A stretch of 64,000 nt of DNA from Microbispora rosea (GTDB lineage: Bacteria; Actinomycetota; Actinomycetes; Streptosporangiales; Streptosporangiaceae), in the NCBI RefSeq assembly GCF_900156315.1, contig NZ_FTNI01000001.1, positions 496,001 to 560,000 on the forward strand, in the 5' to 3' direction. The translations under genes were made by a program, and so were the position numbers. The notes under the pieces were generated by a model, which was not told the origin of the DNA, searched no databases, and was given only the letters and a program-made list of their open reading frames with translations. Each line of letters opens with the position of its first letter. Position 1 is the stretch's first letter. Of the stretch, positions 42,158-51,524 are shown piece after piece.

Positions 42158-42769
42158 GTGACAGATGAACAGAGTCCGCATCGGCGGCGCTTCCCCGCGG
42201 CGGACATCGCCAGAGTGAGCGTCTTCGCCGCGCTGATCGCCGTGCTCGGCATGCCGGGCGCGCTGAACATCTTCGGCGACGCGGTGCCGATCACGTTGCA
42301 GACGCTCGGCGTCATGCTCGCCGGGGCGATCCTCGGCACGTGGCGGTCCGCCCTCGCCGTCGTGGTCCTGCTCGTGCTGGTCGCCGCCGGGCTCCCCCTG
42401 CTCGCCGGTGGACGCGGCGGGCTCGGCGTCTTCACCGGGCCCTCGGCCGGCTTCCTGATCGGCTGGCTTCCCGGCGCGGCCGTGACCGGATGGATCGTCG
42501 AACGCGGCGGGCGCACGCCGTCCACGGTGCGGCTGGTGATCGCCTGCCTGACCGGCGGCGTCGGCGTGGTCTACCTGTGCGGCATCCCCGTGCAGGCCCT
42601 GGTCACCGGGCTGTCCCTGGGCAAGACGGCGCTGCTCAGCGCCGCCTTCCTGCCCGGCGACCTGGCCAAGGCGGTGCTGGCGTCGATCGTGGCGCGGGGC
42701 ACCCAGCGGGCCTACCCCGACGCGGTCCCCGCGGTGCACAGCGAGCGGCTGCGCGCAGGCGGGCGGTGA
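42158..42769 (+). CDS. bioY: biotin transporter S component BioY
   Basis: The protein of about 203 residues has six membrane helices and BioY motifs (VPITLQTLGVMLAGAILG; GGLGVFTGPSAGFLIGW; PGDLAKAVLAS). It binds biotin in the membrane and works with BioM and BioN, encoded 2.6 kb downstream in the same operon. I start at GTG 42158. No biotin-regulator operator could be recognised upstream. The next gene starts seven bases after the stop. Confidence 0.93.
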   Translation: MTDEQSPHRRRFPAADIARVSVFAALIAVLGMPGALNIFGDAVPITLQTLGVMLAGAILGTWRSALAVVVLLVLVAAGLPLLAGGRGGLGVFTGPSAGFLIGWLPGAAVTGWIVERGGRTPSTVRLVIACLTGGVGVVYLCGIPVQALVTGLSLGKTALLSAAFLPGDLAKAVLASIVARGTQRAYPDAVPAVHSERLRAGGR

Positions 42770-42776
42770 CGCGCCC

Positions 42777-44174
42777 GTGCCGGTAGCCGCCCAGGTCATG
42801 CGGCATGCCTCTGCCCGCCCCGGCCGGATCGCGGTGTCCGGTCCGGGAGGCGACCTCACCTACGCCGAACTCGCGGACCGGGCCGGCCGCGCCGCCCGCG
42901 CCCTCGCCGACGAGGACATCGGGCGCGGCGCGCTCGTCGCGGTCGCCCAGGCCGACCCGGTGGCCCTGCTCGTCGCCGTGCTCGCCGCCGACCTCGTGGG
43001 AGCCACGCCGCTGCTGTGCGACCACGCCTGGAGCGAGGAACGGCGGGCGCAGGTCATGGCCGCGGTGCCGGTCGCCGCCCGTTTCGACGACCCGCTGCCG
43101 GAGGCGGACGGCCCGGCCGTGGAGCACCGTCCCGCGCCGGACGACCTCACCTGGGCCTGCTTCAGCTCCGGCAGCACCGGCAGGCCCCGCGCCGTGGTGC
43201 GCGGCCGGGCCTCGTGGACCGCGTCGTTCGCCCACCTCGACGCGCTGACCGGGATCGGCGCTGACGACGTCGTGCTGATCCCCGGCCCGCTGGTCTCCTC
43301 CCTCTACGGCTTCGCCGCGGTGCACGCGCTGGCGGCGGGCGCGACGGCCGTGGTCCCCGGCCGATGGTCGCCCGGCGGGCTGGCCGAGCCGCTGCGGCGG
43401 GCCACCGCGGTCCACGTGGTGCCCCACCGCCTGCCGGCCGTGCTGGACGCCCTGGGCACGGCCGGAGGCCCGCTGCGTACGGCAGTGGTCGGCGGGGCCG
43501 CCCTCGACGTCGCCGCCAGGACCCGGGCGGCGGCGGCCGGAGTGCGTGTGGTGTCCTATTACGGCGCCACCGAGCTGTCGTTCGTCGCCGTGGACGCCGA
43601 CGGCGCCGGGCTGCGGCCGTTCCCCGGGGTGGAGATCGACGTCAGGGTGCCGCCCGGACAGGTTCTGGGCGAGGTGTGGGTGCGCTCCCCGTGGCTCTGC
43701 GACGGTTACCTGGCCGGTGCGACCGGCCCCCTGCGGCAGGACGACGGCGGCTGGATGACCGTCGGCGACCTGGCGGAGCCGCACCGGCGCGGTGAGGTCC
43801 TGCGGCTGCGCGGCCGGGGCGACGGCGCGATCCAGACCGGCGGCGCCACGGTGGTGCCGGAGGACGTCGAGGAGGTGCTGAGGAAGGTGCCGGGAGTGGA
43901 CGACGTGGTCGTGGTCGGCACGCCGCACCCCTACCTGGGCGCCGTGGTCACCGCGGTCGTCGAGGGGGCCGTCGAGGGGGCCGCCGCGGGCGACGGGGTG
44001 TCGAGGGCCGCGCTGGAGGCGGCGGCGCGGGCCGAACTCGACCCGGCGCAGCGGCCCCGGCGCTGGTACGCCGCCGAGTCCCTGCCCCGGACCCCTGCGG
44101 GCAAGCCGGCCCGCGGGCTCCTCGCCACCAGGCTGGCCGCGGGTGACGACCCCGGCCTGAGGCGGCTCACCTGA
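42777..44174 (+). CDS. acyl-AMP ligase (YhfT-like), biotin-operon associated
   Basis: The 465-residue adenylate-forming enzyme has the AMP-binding loop ACFSSGSTGRPRAVVRG, the YYGATELSF motif, the GWMTVGDLAE motif and the late Lys of PRTPAGKPARG. It should activate a carboxylic acid as acyl-AMP and, by family, join it to CoA. Its place between bioY and bioMN recalls the Bacillus biotin-regulated genes yhfU-yhfT-yhfS (a bioY, an acyl-CoA ligase and a thiolase; from memory). The substrate may be a biotin precursor or derivative, but that is inference. Confidence 0.88.
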   Translation: MPVAAQVMRHASARPGRIAVSGPGGDLTYAELADRAGRAARALADEDIGRGALVAVAQADPVALLVAVLAADLVGATPLLCDHAWSEERRAQVMAAVPVAARFDDPLPEADGPAVEHRPAPDDLTWACFSSGSTGRPRAVVRGRASWTASFAHLDALTGIGADDVVLIPGPLVSSLYGFAAVHALAAGATAVVPGRWSPGGLAEPLRRATAVHVVPHRLPAVLDALGTAGGPLRTAVVGGAALDVAARTRAAAAGVRVVSYYGATELSFVAVDADGAGLRPFPGVEIDVRVPPGQVLGEVWVRSPWLCDGYLAGATGPLRQDDGGWMTVGDLAEPHRRGEVLRLRGRGDGAIQTGGATVVPEDVEEVLRKVPGVDDVVVVGTPHPYLGAVVTAVVEGAVEGAAAGDGVSRAALEAAARAELDPAQRPRRWYAAESLPRTPAGKPARGLLATRLAAGDDPGLRRLT

Positions 44175-44188
44175 CATGGACGAGTGAC

Positions 44189-45334
44189 ATGGACGAGCAC
44201 GCCGTCGTCGTGGCGGCCCGCCGCACGCCCATCGGCACGGCCGGGCACGCGTTCCGGAGCCTGACGGCCGAGCGGCTCGCCGCGCCCGTCATCGAGACGG
44301 TCGCCCGCGACGTGGCGCATCTCGGCGTCCCGGTCGACGACGTGGTGCTGGGCAACTGCACGGGACCCGGGGGCAACCTCGCCCGGGTCTGCGCGCTGGC
44401 CGCGGGGATGGGTCACGAGGTGCCCGGCGTCACCGTCGACCGGCAGTGCGGCAGCGGGCTCGCCGCGATCCTGCTGGCCGCCCAGGCGGTGCGCTGCGGG
44501 GACGCGGACCTCGTCGTCGCCGGGGGCGTCGAGAGCGCCTCCACCGCGCCGCTGCGGGTTCGCCGGCGGGAGGGCGAGCCGGACGTGCCGTACGAGCGGG
44601 CGCCGTTCGCCCCCGAGGGGCACCCCGACCCGGACATGGGCCAGGCCGCCGAGGCGCTCGCCGCCGCGCGCGGCGTCACCAGGGAACGCCAGGACGCCTA
44701 CGCCTGCCGGAGCCACGCCCGGGCGCTGGCCGCCCGGGAGGCCGGGCGCTTCGCCCGCGAGATCGTCCCCATCGGCGGCCGTACGGACGACCAGCGCCCG
44801 CGCGTGCTGCGGCCGCCGTCGCTGGCCCGGCTGCCCGCCGCGTTCGTGCCGGGGGGTACCGTGACGGCCGGCAACTCCTCTCCGGTGAGCGACGGCGCCG
44901 CGGCCGTCGCGGTCGTGCCCGAGCGGCTGCGTGCCGCGGCCGGCCTGCCCGGCCTGCGGCTGCTGGCGGGCGCCGTCGCCGGCTGCGACCCCGCGCTGCC
45001 CGGGTGGGGGCCGGTGCCCGCCGTACGGCGGGTGCTGCGGCGGACCGGCACGGACCTGGCGAGGGTGGCGGCGGTGGAGATCGTGGAGGCGTTCGCGGCG
45101 CAGGTGCTCGCGGTCACCGACGCGCTCGGCCTCGATCCCCTCGATGCGGACTCCGAGCGCGTGTGCGCCGACGGCGGCGCGCTCGCCCTCGGCCACCCCT
45201 GGGGCGCGAGCGGCGCCGTGGTGGTGACCCGGCTGTTCAGCCGGCTCCTAGGGGCGCCGCAGGGGACGCTGGGCCTGGCGGCGGTGGCGGTCGGCGGCGG
45301 TCTCGGGATCGCCGCCCTGTTCGAGGTGGTGTGA
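44189..45334 (+). CDS. thiolase-family protein (YhfS-like) lacking a catalytic cysteine
   Basis: The 381-residue product is a thiolase by fold: VVAARRTPIGTAGHAFRSL start, nucleophile Cys87 in VDRQCGSGLAA, and His in ALGHPWGASGA. Two expected features are changed: the NEAFA motif reads VEAFA, and the second active-site Cys of the C-terminal C-x-GGG motif is replaced (AVAVGGGLG). Standard two-step thiolysis or condensation needs that Cys, so the reaction may differ. The gene lies 14 bases after the ligase gene and meets bioM directly (TGAGTG), so it is clearly part of the biotin operon. Confidence 0.85.
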   Translation: MDEHAVVVAARRTPIGTAGHAFRSLTAERLAAPVIETVARDVAHLGVPVDDVVLGNCTGPGGNLARVCALAAGMGHEVPGVTVDRQCGSGLAAILLAAQAVRCGDADLVVAGGVESASTAPLRVRRREGEPDVPYERAPFAPEGHPDPDMGQAAEALAAARGVTRERQDAYACRSHARALAAREAGRFAREIVPIGGRTDDQRPRVLRPPSLARLPAAFVPGGTVTAGNSSPVSDGAAAVAVVPERLRAAAGLPGLRLLAGAVAGCDPALPGWGPVPAVRRVLRRTGTDLARVAAVEIVEAFAAQVLAVTDALGLDPLDADSERVCADGGALALGHPWGASGAVVVTRLFSRLLGAPQGTLGLAAVAVGGGLGIAALFEVV

Positions 45335-46009
45335 GTGATCCGGCTGGAGGACGTCCATGTGCGGCTCGGGCAGCGCGAGGTGCTGCGCGGCGTCACGGCC
45401 TCGCTGACCGAGCGCCGCGTGGGTGTGGTCGGGGCCAACGGCTCGGGCAAGAGCACGCTCGCCCGTCTCGTCAACGGCCTGGTCCTGCCGTCGTCGGGCA
45501 CCGTGACGGTGTCCGGGCTCGACACCCGCCGCCACGCGGCCCGCATCAGGCGCGGCGTGGGGTTCGTGTTCACCGACCCGGACGCGCAGATCGTGATGCC
45601 GACGGTGGCCGAGGACGTGGCCTTCTCGCTGCGCCGCAAGGGGCTGACCCGCGAGGAGGTCGAGCGCCGGGTGCGGGAGATCCTGGAGAGGTACGGTCTG
45701 GGCGAGCACGCCGACCACCCCGCGCATCACCTGTCAGGCGGTCAGAAGCAGCTGCTCGCCCTCTGCTCGGTCCTGGTGCTCGAACCGGAGATCCTGGTCA
45801 TGGACGAGCCGACCACGCTGCTCGACCTGCGCCACTCCCGGCAGGTCGCCGCGCTGCTGCGGACGCTTCCGCAACAGGTGGTCGTGGTGACCCACGACCT
45901 CCCGCTGCTGGAGGACTTCGACCGCGTGCTCGTGATCGACGAGGGGCGGATCGTCGCCGACGCCGAGCCCGCCGCCGCGATCGGCCACTACAGGAAGACG
46001 ATGGCGTGA
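45335..46009 (+). CDS. bioM: biotin ECF transporter ATPase BioM
   Basis: The 224-residue ATPase has P-loop VGANGSGKST, the Q-loop region FTDPDAQIVMPTVAEDV characteristic of energy-coupling-factor ATPases, signature HLSGGQKQLLALCS, Walker B LVMDEPTTLLD and H-loop VVVTHDLPL. It supplies energy to BioN and BioY. The GTG start directly follows the thiolase stop, and the end overlaps bioN (GTGA). Confidence 0.93.
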   Translation: MIRLEDVHVRLGQREVLRGVTASLTERRVGVVGANGSGKSTLARLVNGLVLPSSGTVTVSGLDTRRHAARIRRGVGFVFTDPDAQIVMPTVAEDVAFSLRRKGLTREEVERRVREILERYGLGEHADHPAHHLSGGQKQLLALCSVLVLEPEILVMDEPTTLLDLRHSRQVAALLRTLPQQVVVVTHDLPLLEDFDRVLVIDEGRIVADAEPAAAIGHYRKTMA

Positions 46010-46611
46010 GCGGGCTCACCGGCGCCTACGTTCCCGGCGATTCGCTCCTGCACCGGCTGCCCGCCGGGGCCAAGCTCGCCGGGCTCGCCGTGTCCTGCAC
46101 GGCGCTCCTGCTGCTGCGCGCGCCCGCGGCGCTGGCGGGCGCGGCGGCCGCCGTCGTGCTGCTGTACGCCGTCTCCGGGGTCGGGCCCGCCGCGGCCTGG
46201 GCGCAGGTGCGGCCCGTCCGCTGGTTCGCAGTGGCCCTGTTCGGCGTGCAGCTGGTGTTCGCGGACCTGTCCACGGCGGCGTCCTCGACGCTCCGGGTCG
46301 TGCTCGCCGTCGCCCTGGCCGGTCTGGTCACCCTCACGACGCGCACCGGCGCCCTCATGGCCACTCTGGAGCGCTGGCTCGCCCCCGCCAGGTTCGCGGG
46401 CCTCGATCCGTTCCGTCTGTCGCTGCTGCTGTCCCTCACGCTCCGGAGCGTGCCGGTGATCGCGGATCTGGTCACCCGGGTGCGGGAGGCCCAGCGCGCC
46501 AGAGGGGTCGAACGGAGCCCGCGCGCCTTCGCCGTCCCGCTGGTGGTGGGCGCCCTGCGGCACGCCGACGCGCTGGGCGAGGCGCTCGCCGCGCGCGGTC
46601 TCGACGACTGA
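46006..46611 (+). CDS. bioN: biotin ECF transporter transmembrane protein BioN
   Basis: The protein of about 201 residues has four to five membrane helices and the T-component coupling motif: FRLSLLLSLTLRSVPVIADLVTRVREAQRARGVERS, in which the AQRARG box contacts the ATPase. It links BioM to BioY. The GTG start overlaps the bioM stop. End of the five-gene biotin operon; the reverse-strand phosphatase gene follows 17 bases later. Confidence 0.92.
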   Translation: MSGLTGAYVPGDSLLHRLPAGAKLAGLAVSCTALLLLRAPAALAGAAAAVVLLYAVSGVGPAAAWAQVRPVRWFAVALFGVQLVFADLSTAASSTLRVVLAVALAGLVTLTTRTGALMATLERWLAPARFAGLDPFRLSLLLSLTLRSVPVIADLVTRVREAQRARGVERSPRAFAVPLVVGALRHADALGEALAARGLDD

Positions 46612-46628
46612 CCCGGGTCGGCGGAGAG

Positions 46629-47471
46629 TCAGAGCGGCGGCAGGGCGGGCGCCAGGCGGCGGGCCTCGGCGACCAGGTCGAGCAGGTCCCCGACCAGGGC
46701 GGGCGGCCCGGCCACGAAGCTGCGATCCTCGGGCGGGCCCTCGGCGGACGCCTCGAAAGGCCCGCCGTCGAGCCCCAGGATCTCCACGCCGGCCTCCTGC
46801 GCGATCAGGGCCCCGGCGGGCAGGTCGAGTCCCTCCGCGCGGTAGCCGATCATGCCGTCGATGTCGCCCCGCGCGAGCATGGCCCAGCACAGCAGCGGCG
46901 CCCAGAGCTGGAGCACCCGCCGGGCGCGGGCGTCCATCGTCATCTTCAGCGCCCGCGCCGCCGGGTCCAGGCGGGAGACCCCGTGGCCCTGCGTCCAGGC
47001 CAGCACCGGCCCGTGCCGGAGGTCGCGCCGCGGCGGCCCGGTCAGCGGCCCCGCCGGCCCGCGGGCCCCGGCGCCGCTGACGGCCGACCAGGTGCGGCCG
47101 GAGAGCGGCTCGTGGACCACCCCGAGCACCGGGCGGCCGTCCGCGCACAGCGCCAGGCCCACGACGTACGCGGGGAGGCCGATGGCCACGTTGTTCGTGC
47201 CGTCGAGCGGGTCGACCAGCCAGGTCCATCCGCCGTCCGGGCGGTCACCGCGGTGGACGCCCGACTCCTCGGCCACGATCCGGTGGGAGGGGAACTCGGC
47301 CCTGATGCGGTCGAGGATCAGCTTCTCGCAGGCCAGGTCGAGGTCGGTCACGACGTCGCCCGACCCGCCCTTGTCGTGGACGGCGACCGCTCCCGGCGCG
47401 CTCTCGCGCAGCACGGACCCGGCGGCCAGGGCGGCCTCGACGGCTACCCGCCTGGCGTGTTCGAGGTCCAC
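46629..47471 (-). CDS. inositol monophosphatase-family phosphatase
   Basis: The product of about 280 residues has the metal-binding motifs of the family: EESG near 70, WLVDPLDGTNNVA near 88-98, and a late Asp in EGLDLPAGALIAQEAG. The family includes inositol-1-phosphatases, fructose-bisphosphatases and PAP phosphatases (CysQ), so the substrate is open. It overlaps the cupin gene by 28 bases, with AGGAG five bases before GTG 47471. It is the last gene of a three-gene overlapping operon. Confidence 0.85.
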   Translation of the reverse strand: MDLEHARRVAVEAALAAGSVLRESAPGAVAVHDKGGSGDVVTDLDLACEKLILDRIRAEFPSHRIVAEESGVHRGDRPDGGWTWLVDPLDGTNNVAIGLPAYVVGLALCADGRPVLGVVHEPLSGRTWSAVSGAGARGPAGPLTGPPRRDLRHGPVLAWTQGHGVSRLDPAARALKMTMDARARRVLQLWAPLLCWAMLARGDIDGMIGYRAEGLDLPAGALIAQEAGVEILGLDGGPFEASAEGPPEDRSFVAGPPALVGDLLDLVAEARRLAPALPPL

Positions 47472-48097
47472 AGGCTCCTCCTGGCCAGCTCGGCGGCACG
47501 TGCGGTCTCGGCGTCGTCGAGGCGTTCCCGCCTGACGTGATGGAGGGGGGTGGCGATCGGCCCGAGCGACAGGTCGTTCAGCCCCGGCCGGCCACGGCCG
47601 AGCGCCACGGTGGCGGCCTCGCCGTCCTCGGGGATGACGCTGCTGTGGAAGGCCCCCGCGGCGAGCGTGTAGGTGTCCCCGGCGGCGAACAGCTCGGCGC
47701 GTCCCGGGGCGTACGCCACGGTCCTCGGGGTGGGGCGGATCACGTCGCCCGACGGGGTGCTGACGACCTCGAAGACGCGGTGGGTGGGTGACCCGGTGGT
47801 GTCGGTCACCACGGCGTGGACGTTGCGCACCTGGCCGTACAGGACGTGGCTGACCAGGTCCCAGCTGTGGCAGTGGACCTGGGAGGTGGTGCTGCGGGCG
47901 CGCCGGGCGGCGGCGGTCCACAGGTGCACGCACGCCCCGAGGTCTCCCTCGCGGACCAGCGGCAGGCAGAGGAATCCCAGCGGATGCCGCACCCCCCGCA
48001 CGCCCGAGCCGCCCGCCGAGATCTCGCCGAGCACGCGCAGGGCCCACTCGCGGGCGCCTCCGCCGTCGAGCACGTCGAGAACGTCGCCGTATCTCAT
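47444..48097 (-). CDS. cupin-like protein, middle gene of three-gene operon
   Basis: The 217-residue protein looks like a cupin: HCHSWDLVSHVLYGQVRN provides two metal-type His residues and the conserved Gly, and YTLAAGAFHSSVIPE a third His. Cysteine-dioxygenase-like and sugar-binding cupins share these features; I cannot assign a substrate. Its ATG overlaps the stop of the membrane-protein gene (ATGA), and its 3' end overlaps the phosphatase gene. This tight overlap suggests that the three products act together. Confidence 0.7.
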   Translation of the reverse strand: MRYGDVLDVLDGGGAREWALRVLGEISAGGSGVRGVRHPLGFLCLPLVREGDLGACVHLWTAAARRARSTTSQVHCHSWDLVSHVLYGQVRNVHAVVTDTTGSPTHRVFEVVSTPSGDVIRPTPRTVAYAPGRAELFAAGDTYTLAAGAFHSSVIPEDGEAATVALGRGRPGLNDLSLGPIATPLHHVRRERLDDAETARAAELARRSLWTSNTPGG

Positions 48098-49131
48098 GGC
48101 GCGTACGGATCCTTGGCGCGCAGCGCCTTGCGGGTGACCTCGACCACGTCGCGGTCGGTGAACGACTTGGGCAGGGGGAGGTCGACGCGGTCGAACAGTC
48201 TGCGGACCTCCTCGACGGTCGGCTCGTCGCTCAGCGGCACCGACCGGTAGCGGTCGATCGCCACGCGGCGGGCCTGCTCGAAGCTCGTGCGCAGCTCGGT
48301 GCCGCAGCTCTCGTAGAAGAACGAGCCGCTGAAGGCGATGATGGCCCGGTTGGGGTCCTCGGACGTCATGATCAGGGCGCGGCCCGACATGTCCCAGCGG
48401 AAGGTCGTCATGACCGGCGAGAGCCCCACCGCGATGTCGAGCAGGCCGTACCGCTGGCGATACCAGAACGCGGCCAGGACGCTCGCGTACGACTCCTTCC
48501 TGGCCCGGTCGGTCGTCCACAGCTCACCGGTGCCGTCCGGTCGGTCCGACAGCGACCTGCGGTAGTGCGCGTAGCTCTCGCACACCGCCGCGTCCGTCGG
48601 GTCGATGATCTCCAGCCGGACCGTGAGGTGCCGCTTCTCGCGCCGGGCGGCGGCCACGCACTCGGGCAGCGTGACGGCGCGCATGTAGGTGCCGGTGCCG
48701 CCCTTGAACGTCCAGCGGTCGGTGCCCCTGCGGGCGTCCGCGTGCGCCTGCGCGATCTCGTGCTGGCTGCCCAGAATGCGGATGACCGTCATGTCCTCCA
48801 GGGCCCGGCGGGTGCCCGCGACCAGGTCCTCCAGCTCGTCGAGGCGGTCCAGGCGTTCGGGCAGCCGCGCGAGGACGCCGGAGGTCGCGTGCATGGCCTC
48901 CTCGACGGGCTCCTGCCGGACCCGGTCGCGCAGCAGCGCGGTCGCGACGAGGGCCAGGACGACCAGAGTGGTGCCGCTGACGAGCTGCGTCCTCACCTTG
49001 TCGGGGATCACTTCGTCGGGCAGCACGCCGAGGACACCCACCGCCACGGCCAGCACGAGGGCGATGGCCCCGTCGACGTTCTTGGCCGCCCACGCGAGCG
49101 ACTGGCCGACGGCACTCCGCAACCCCGCCAT
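48094..49131 (-). CDS. two-helix membrane protein with large cytoplasmic domain, unknown
   Basis: The 345-residue protein starts with two membrane helices (about 22-38 and 51-67), then a short coiled-coil-like segment (75-110) and a soluble domain of about 230 residues. The domain includes a conserved-looking stretch RWTFKGGTGTYMRAVTLPEC and RLEIIDPTDAAVCESYAHYRRSL, quoted in parts, and a late FSGSFFYESCG. I do not recognise the family. It heads a three-gene operon with a cupin and an inositol-phosphatase-type enzyme. Two-helix proteins with a cytoplasmic sensor occur in several signalling and defence operons, but no nucleotide cyclase is nearby. Confidence 0.65.
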   Translation of the reverse strand: MAGLRSAVGQSLAWAAKNVDGAIALVLAVAVGVLGVLPDEVIPDKVRTQLVSGTTLVVLALVATALLRDRVRQEPVEEAMHATSGVLARLPERLDRLDELEDLVAGTRRALEDMTVIRILGSQHEIAQAHADARRGTDRWTFKGGTGTYMRAVTLPECVAAARREKRHLTVRLEIIDPTDAAVCESYAHYRRSLSDRPDGTGELWTTDRARKESYASVLAAFWYRQRYGLLDIAVGLSPVMTTFRWDMSGRALIMTSEDPNRAIIAFSGSFFYESCGTELRTSFEQARRVAIDRYRSVPLSDEPTVEEVRRLFDRVDLPLPKSFTDRDVVEVTRKALRAKDPYAP

Positions 49132-49371
49132 AGGTCAGCCCCGCCATCCCGTCAGTGTCGGCCCCGACTCGAATCGTAACGACAGGGTCATGGTCCGGCA
49201 AAGGGTTCGCCCGACGGGGTGCGGCGGTCCGCGGGCGGGGGCCGGGGCGGGCATCGGGGCCGGAATTGTCGGTCGCCGCGCGTAGGTTATGGAGGTGAAC
49301 CGGAGCGGGCGTGAGCGCCTCTGTGCGGCCGCCTGCGCCGGTGGACGGGGCGATTGAGGAGCTGAGCGGCG

Positions 49372-51483
49372 ATGACATCCATGATGGACCTGAACCGGAA
49401 GGTCGCGCCCTTCCAGGTCGTCACCGACATGACGCCGTCCGGCGACCAGCCGGCGGCGATCGAGGCGCTGGAGCGCCGGGTCAGGGCCGGTGAGAAGGAC
49501 ACAGTCCTGCTCGGCGCGACCGGCACCGGCAAGACCGCGACGGTGGCGTGGCTCATCGAGCGGGTGCAACGCCCGACGCTGGTCATGCAGCCGAACAAGA
49601 CGCTCGCCGCCCAGTTCGCCAACGAGCTGCGCGAGATGCTGCCGAACAACGCCGTCGAATACTTCGTGTCGTACTACGACTACTACCAGCCCGAGGCGTA
49701 CGTCCCGCAGAGCGACACCTACATCGAGAAGGACTCCTCGATCAACGAGGAGGTCGAGCGGCTGCGCCACTCGGCGACCTGGTCGCTGGTGTCGCGCCGC
49801 GACGTGGTGGTGGTCGCCTCCGTCTCCTGCATCTACGGCCTGGGCACGCCACAGGAGTACGTCGACCGGATGGTCGGGCTCAAGGTCGGCCAGCAGATCG
49901 AGCGCGACCAGTTGCTGCGGCGGCTGGTCGACATGCAGTACACGCGCAACGACCTGGCCTTCACCCGGGGCACCTTCCGGGTGCGCGGCGACACGGTCGA
50001 GGTCATCCCGGTCTACCAGGAGCTGGCCGTCCGCATCGAGATGTTCGGCGACGAGATCGAGAAGCTGGCGACGCTGCACCCGCTGACCGGCGAGGTCGTC
50101 GGCGAGGACGACGAGCTGCACATCTTCCCCGCCTCCCACTACGTGGCCGGTCCCGAGCGGATGGAGCGGGCCATCGCCGGCATCGAGGCGGAGCTCGTCG
50201 AGCGGCTCGCCGACCTGGAGCGGCAGGGCAAGCTGCTGGAGGCCCAGCGGCTGCGCATGCGCACCACCTACGACATCGAGATGATGCGCCAGGTCGGCAC
50301 CTGCGCCGGGATCGAGAACTACTCGCGGCACATCGACGGCCGTGAGGCGGGCACCGCGCCGCACACGCTGCTCGACTTCTTCCCCGACGACTTCCTGCTC
50401 GTGCTGGACGAGTCGCACCAGACAGTCCCCCAGATCGGCGCGATGTACGAGGGCGACGCCTCGCGCAAGCGGACGCTGGTCGACCACGGGTTCCGCCTGC
50501 CGTCGGCGATGGACAACCGCCCGCTCAAGTGGGAGGAGTTCCTGGAGCGCATCGGCCAGACCGTCTACCTGTCCGCCACGCCGGGGTCGTACGAACTGGG
50601 CCGGAGCAAGGGCGAGGTCGTGGAGCAGGTCATCCGCCCCACCGGCCTGATCGATCCCGAGGTGATCATCAAGCCCACCAAGGGCCAGATCGACGACCTC
50701 ATGGAGGAGATCCGGGCCAGGGCGGAGCGGGACGAGCGGGTCCTGGTCACCACGCTGACCAAGAAGATGGCCGAGGACCTCACCGACTACCTGCTCGACA
50801 ACGGCATCCGGGTCCGCTACCTGCACAGCGAGGTCGACACGCTGCGCCGCATCGAGCTGCTGCGCGAGCTGCGCATGGGCGAGTTCGATGTGCTGGTCGG
50901 CATCAACCTGCTGCGTGAGGGCCTCGACCTGCCCGAGGTGTCGCTGGTGTCGATCCTCGACGCCGACAAGGAGGGCTTCCTGCGCTCGGAGACCTCGCTC
51001 ATCCAGACGATCGGCCGCGCGGCCCGCAACGTGTCCGGCCAGGTCCACATGTACGCCGACAAGATCACGCCGAGCATGGAGCGGGCGATCGAGGAGACCA
51101 ACCGGCGCCGGGCCAAGCAGATCGCCTACAACGAGGCGCACGGCATCGACCCGCAGCCGCTGCGCAAGAAGATCGCCGACATCCTGGACAGCCTCGTGCG
51201 CGAGGACGCCGACACCGCACAGCTTCTCGGCGGCGCCGGGCGCCAGCAGTCTCGCGGCAAGGCGCCGGTGCCGGGCCTCGCGTCCCGTGGCGCGGGCCAG
51301 CACGCGAAGGCGATCGCGGGGGAGATGCCGCGCGCCCAGCTGGAGTCGCTGATCGAGTCGCTGACCGAGCAGATGCACAACGCCGCCGCCGACCTGCAGT
51401 TCGAGGTCGCGGCGCGGCTGCGCGACGAGATCAAGGAGCTCAAGCGGGAGGTCCGCGACATGCGCGAGGCCGGCGTGAAGTAA
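49372..51483 (+). CDS. uvrB: excinuclease ABC subunit B
   Basis: The 703-residue helicase-like repair protein has P-loop [15 protein letters not shown] near 45, the beta-hairpin region with [21 protein letters not shown], helicase motif [10 protein letters not shown], motif VI region QTIGRAARN and a C-terminal UVR domain (about 655-695) that binds UvrC. It verifies DNA lesions in nucleotide excision repair. GAGGAG lies 10 bases before the ATG. No clear LexA box could be found in the 240-base upstream gap. Confidence 0.98.
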   Translation: MTSMMDLNRKVAPFQVVTDMTPSGDQPAAIEALERRVRAGEKDTVLLGATGTGKTATVAWLIERVQRPTLVMQPNKTLAAQFANELREMLPNNAVEYFVSYYDYYQPEAYVPQSDTYIEKDSSINEEVERLRHSATWSLVSRRDVVVVASVSCIYGLGTPQEYVDRMVGLKVGQQIERDQLLRRLVDMQYTRNDLAFTRGTFRVRGDTVEVIPVYQELAVRIEMFGDEIEKLATLHPLTGEVVGEDDELHIFPASHYVAGPERMERAIAGIEAELVERLADLERQGKLLEAQRLRMRTTYDIEMMRQVGTCAGIENYSRHIDGREAGTAPHTLLDFFPDDFLLVLDESHQTVPQIGAMYEGDASRKRTLVDHGFRLPSAMDNRPLKWEEFLERIGQTVYLSATPGSYELGRSKGEVVEQVIRPTGLIDPEVIIKPTKGQIDDLMEEIRARAERDERVLVTTLTKKMAEDLTDYLLDNGIRVRYLHSEVDTLRRIELLRELRMGEFDVLVGINLLREGLDLPEVSLVSILDADKEGFLRSETSLIQTIGRAARNVSGQVHMYADKITPSMERAIEETNRRRAKQIAYNEAHGIDPQPLRKKIADILDSLVREDADTAQLLGGAGRQQSRGKAPVPGLASRGAGQHAKAIAGEMPRAQLESLIESLTEQMHNAAADLQFEVAARLRDEIKELKREVRDMREAGVK

Positions 51484-51524
51484 ACGGCGCGGCGACCCGC
51501 GATCACCGGCCCGGTGACCCCATT

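Noticed and set aside
49132-49371. LexA/SOS box before uvrB
   Set aside because: TCGAATCGTAACGA only loosely resembles the actinobacterial TCGAAC-N4-GTTCGA box; the second half does not match.
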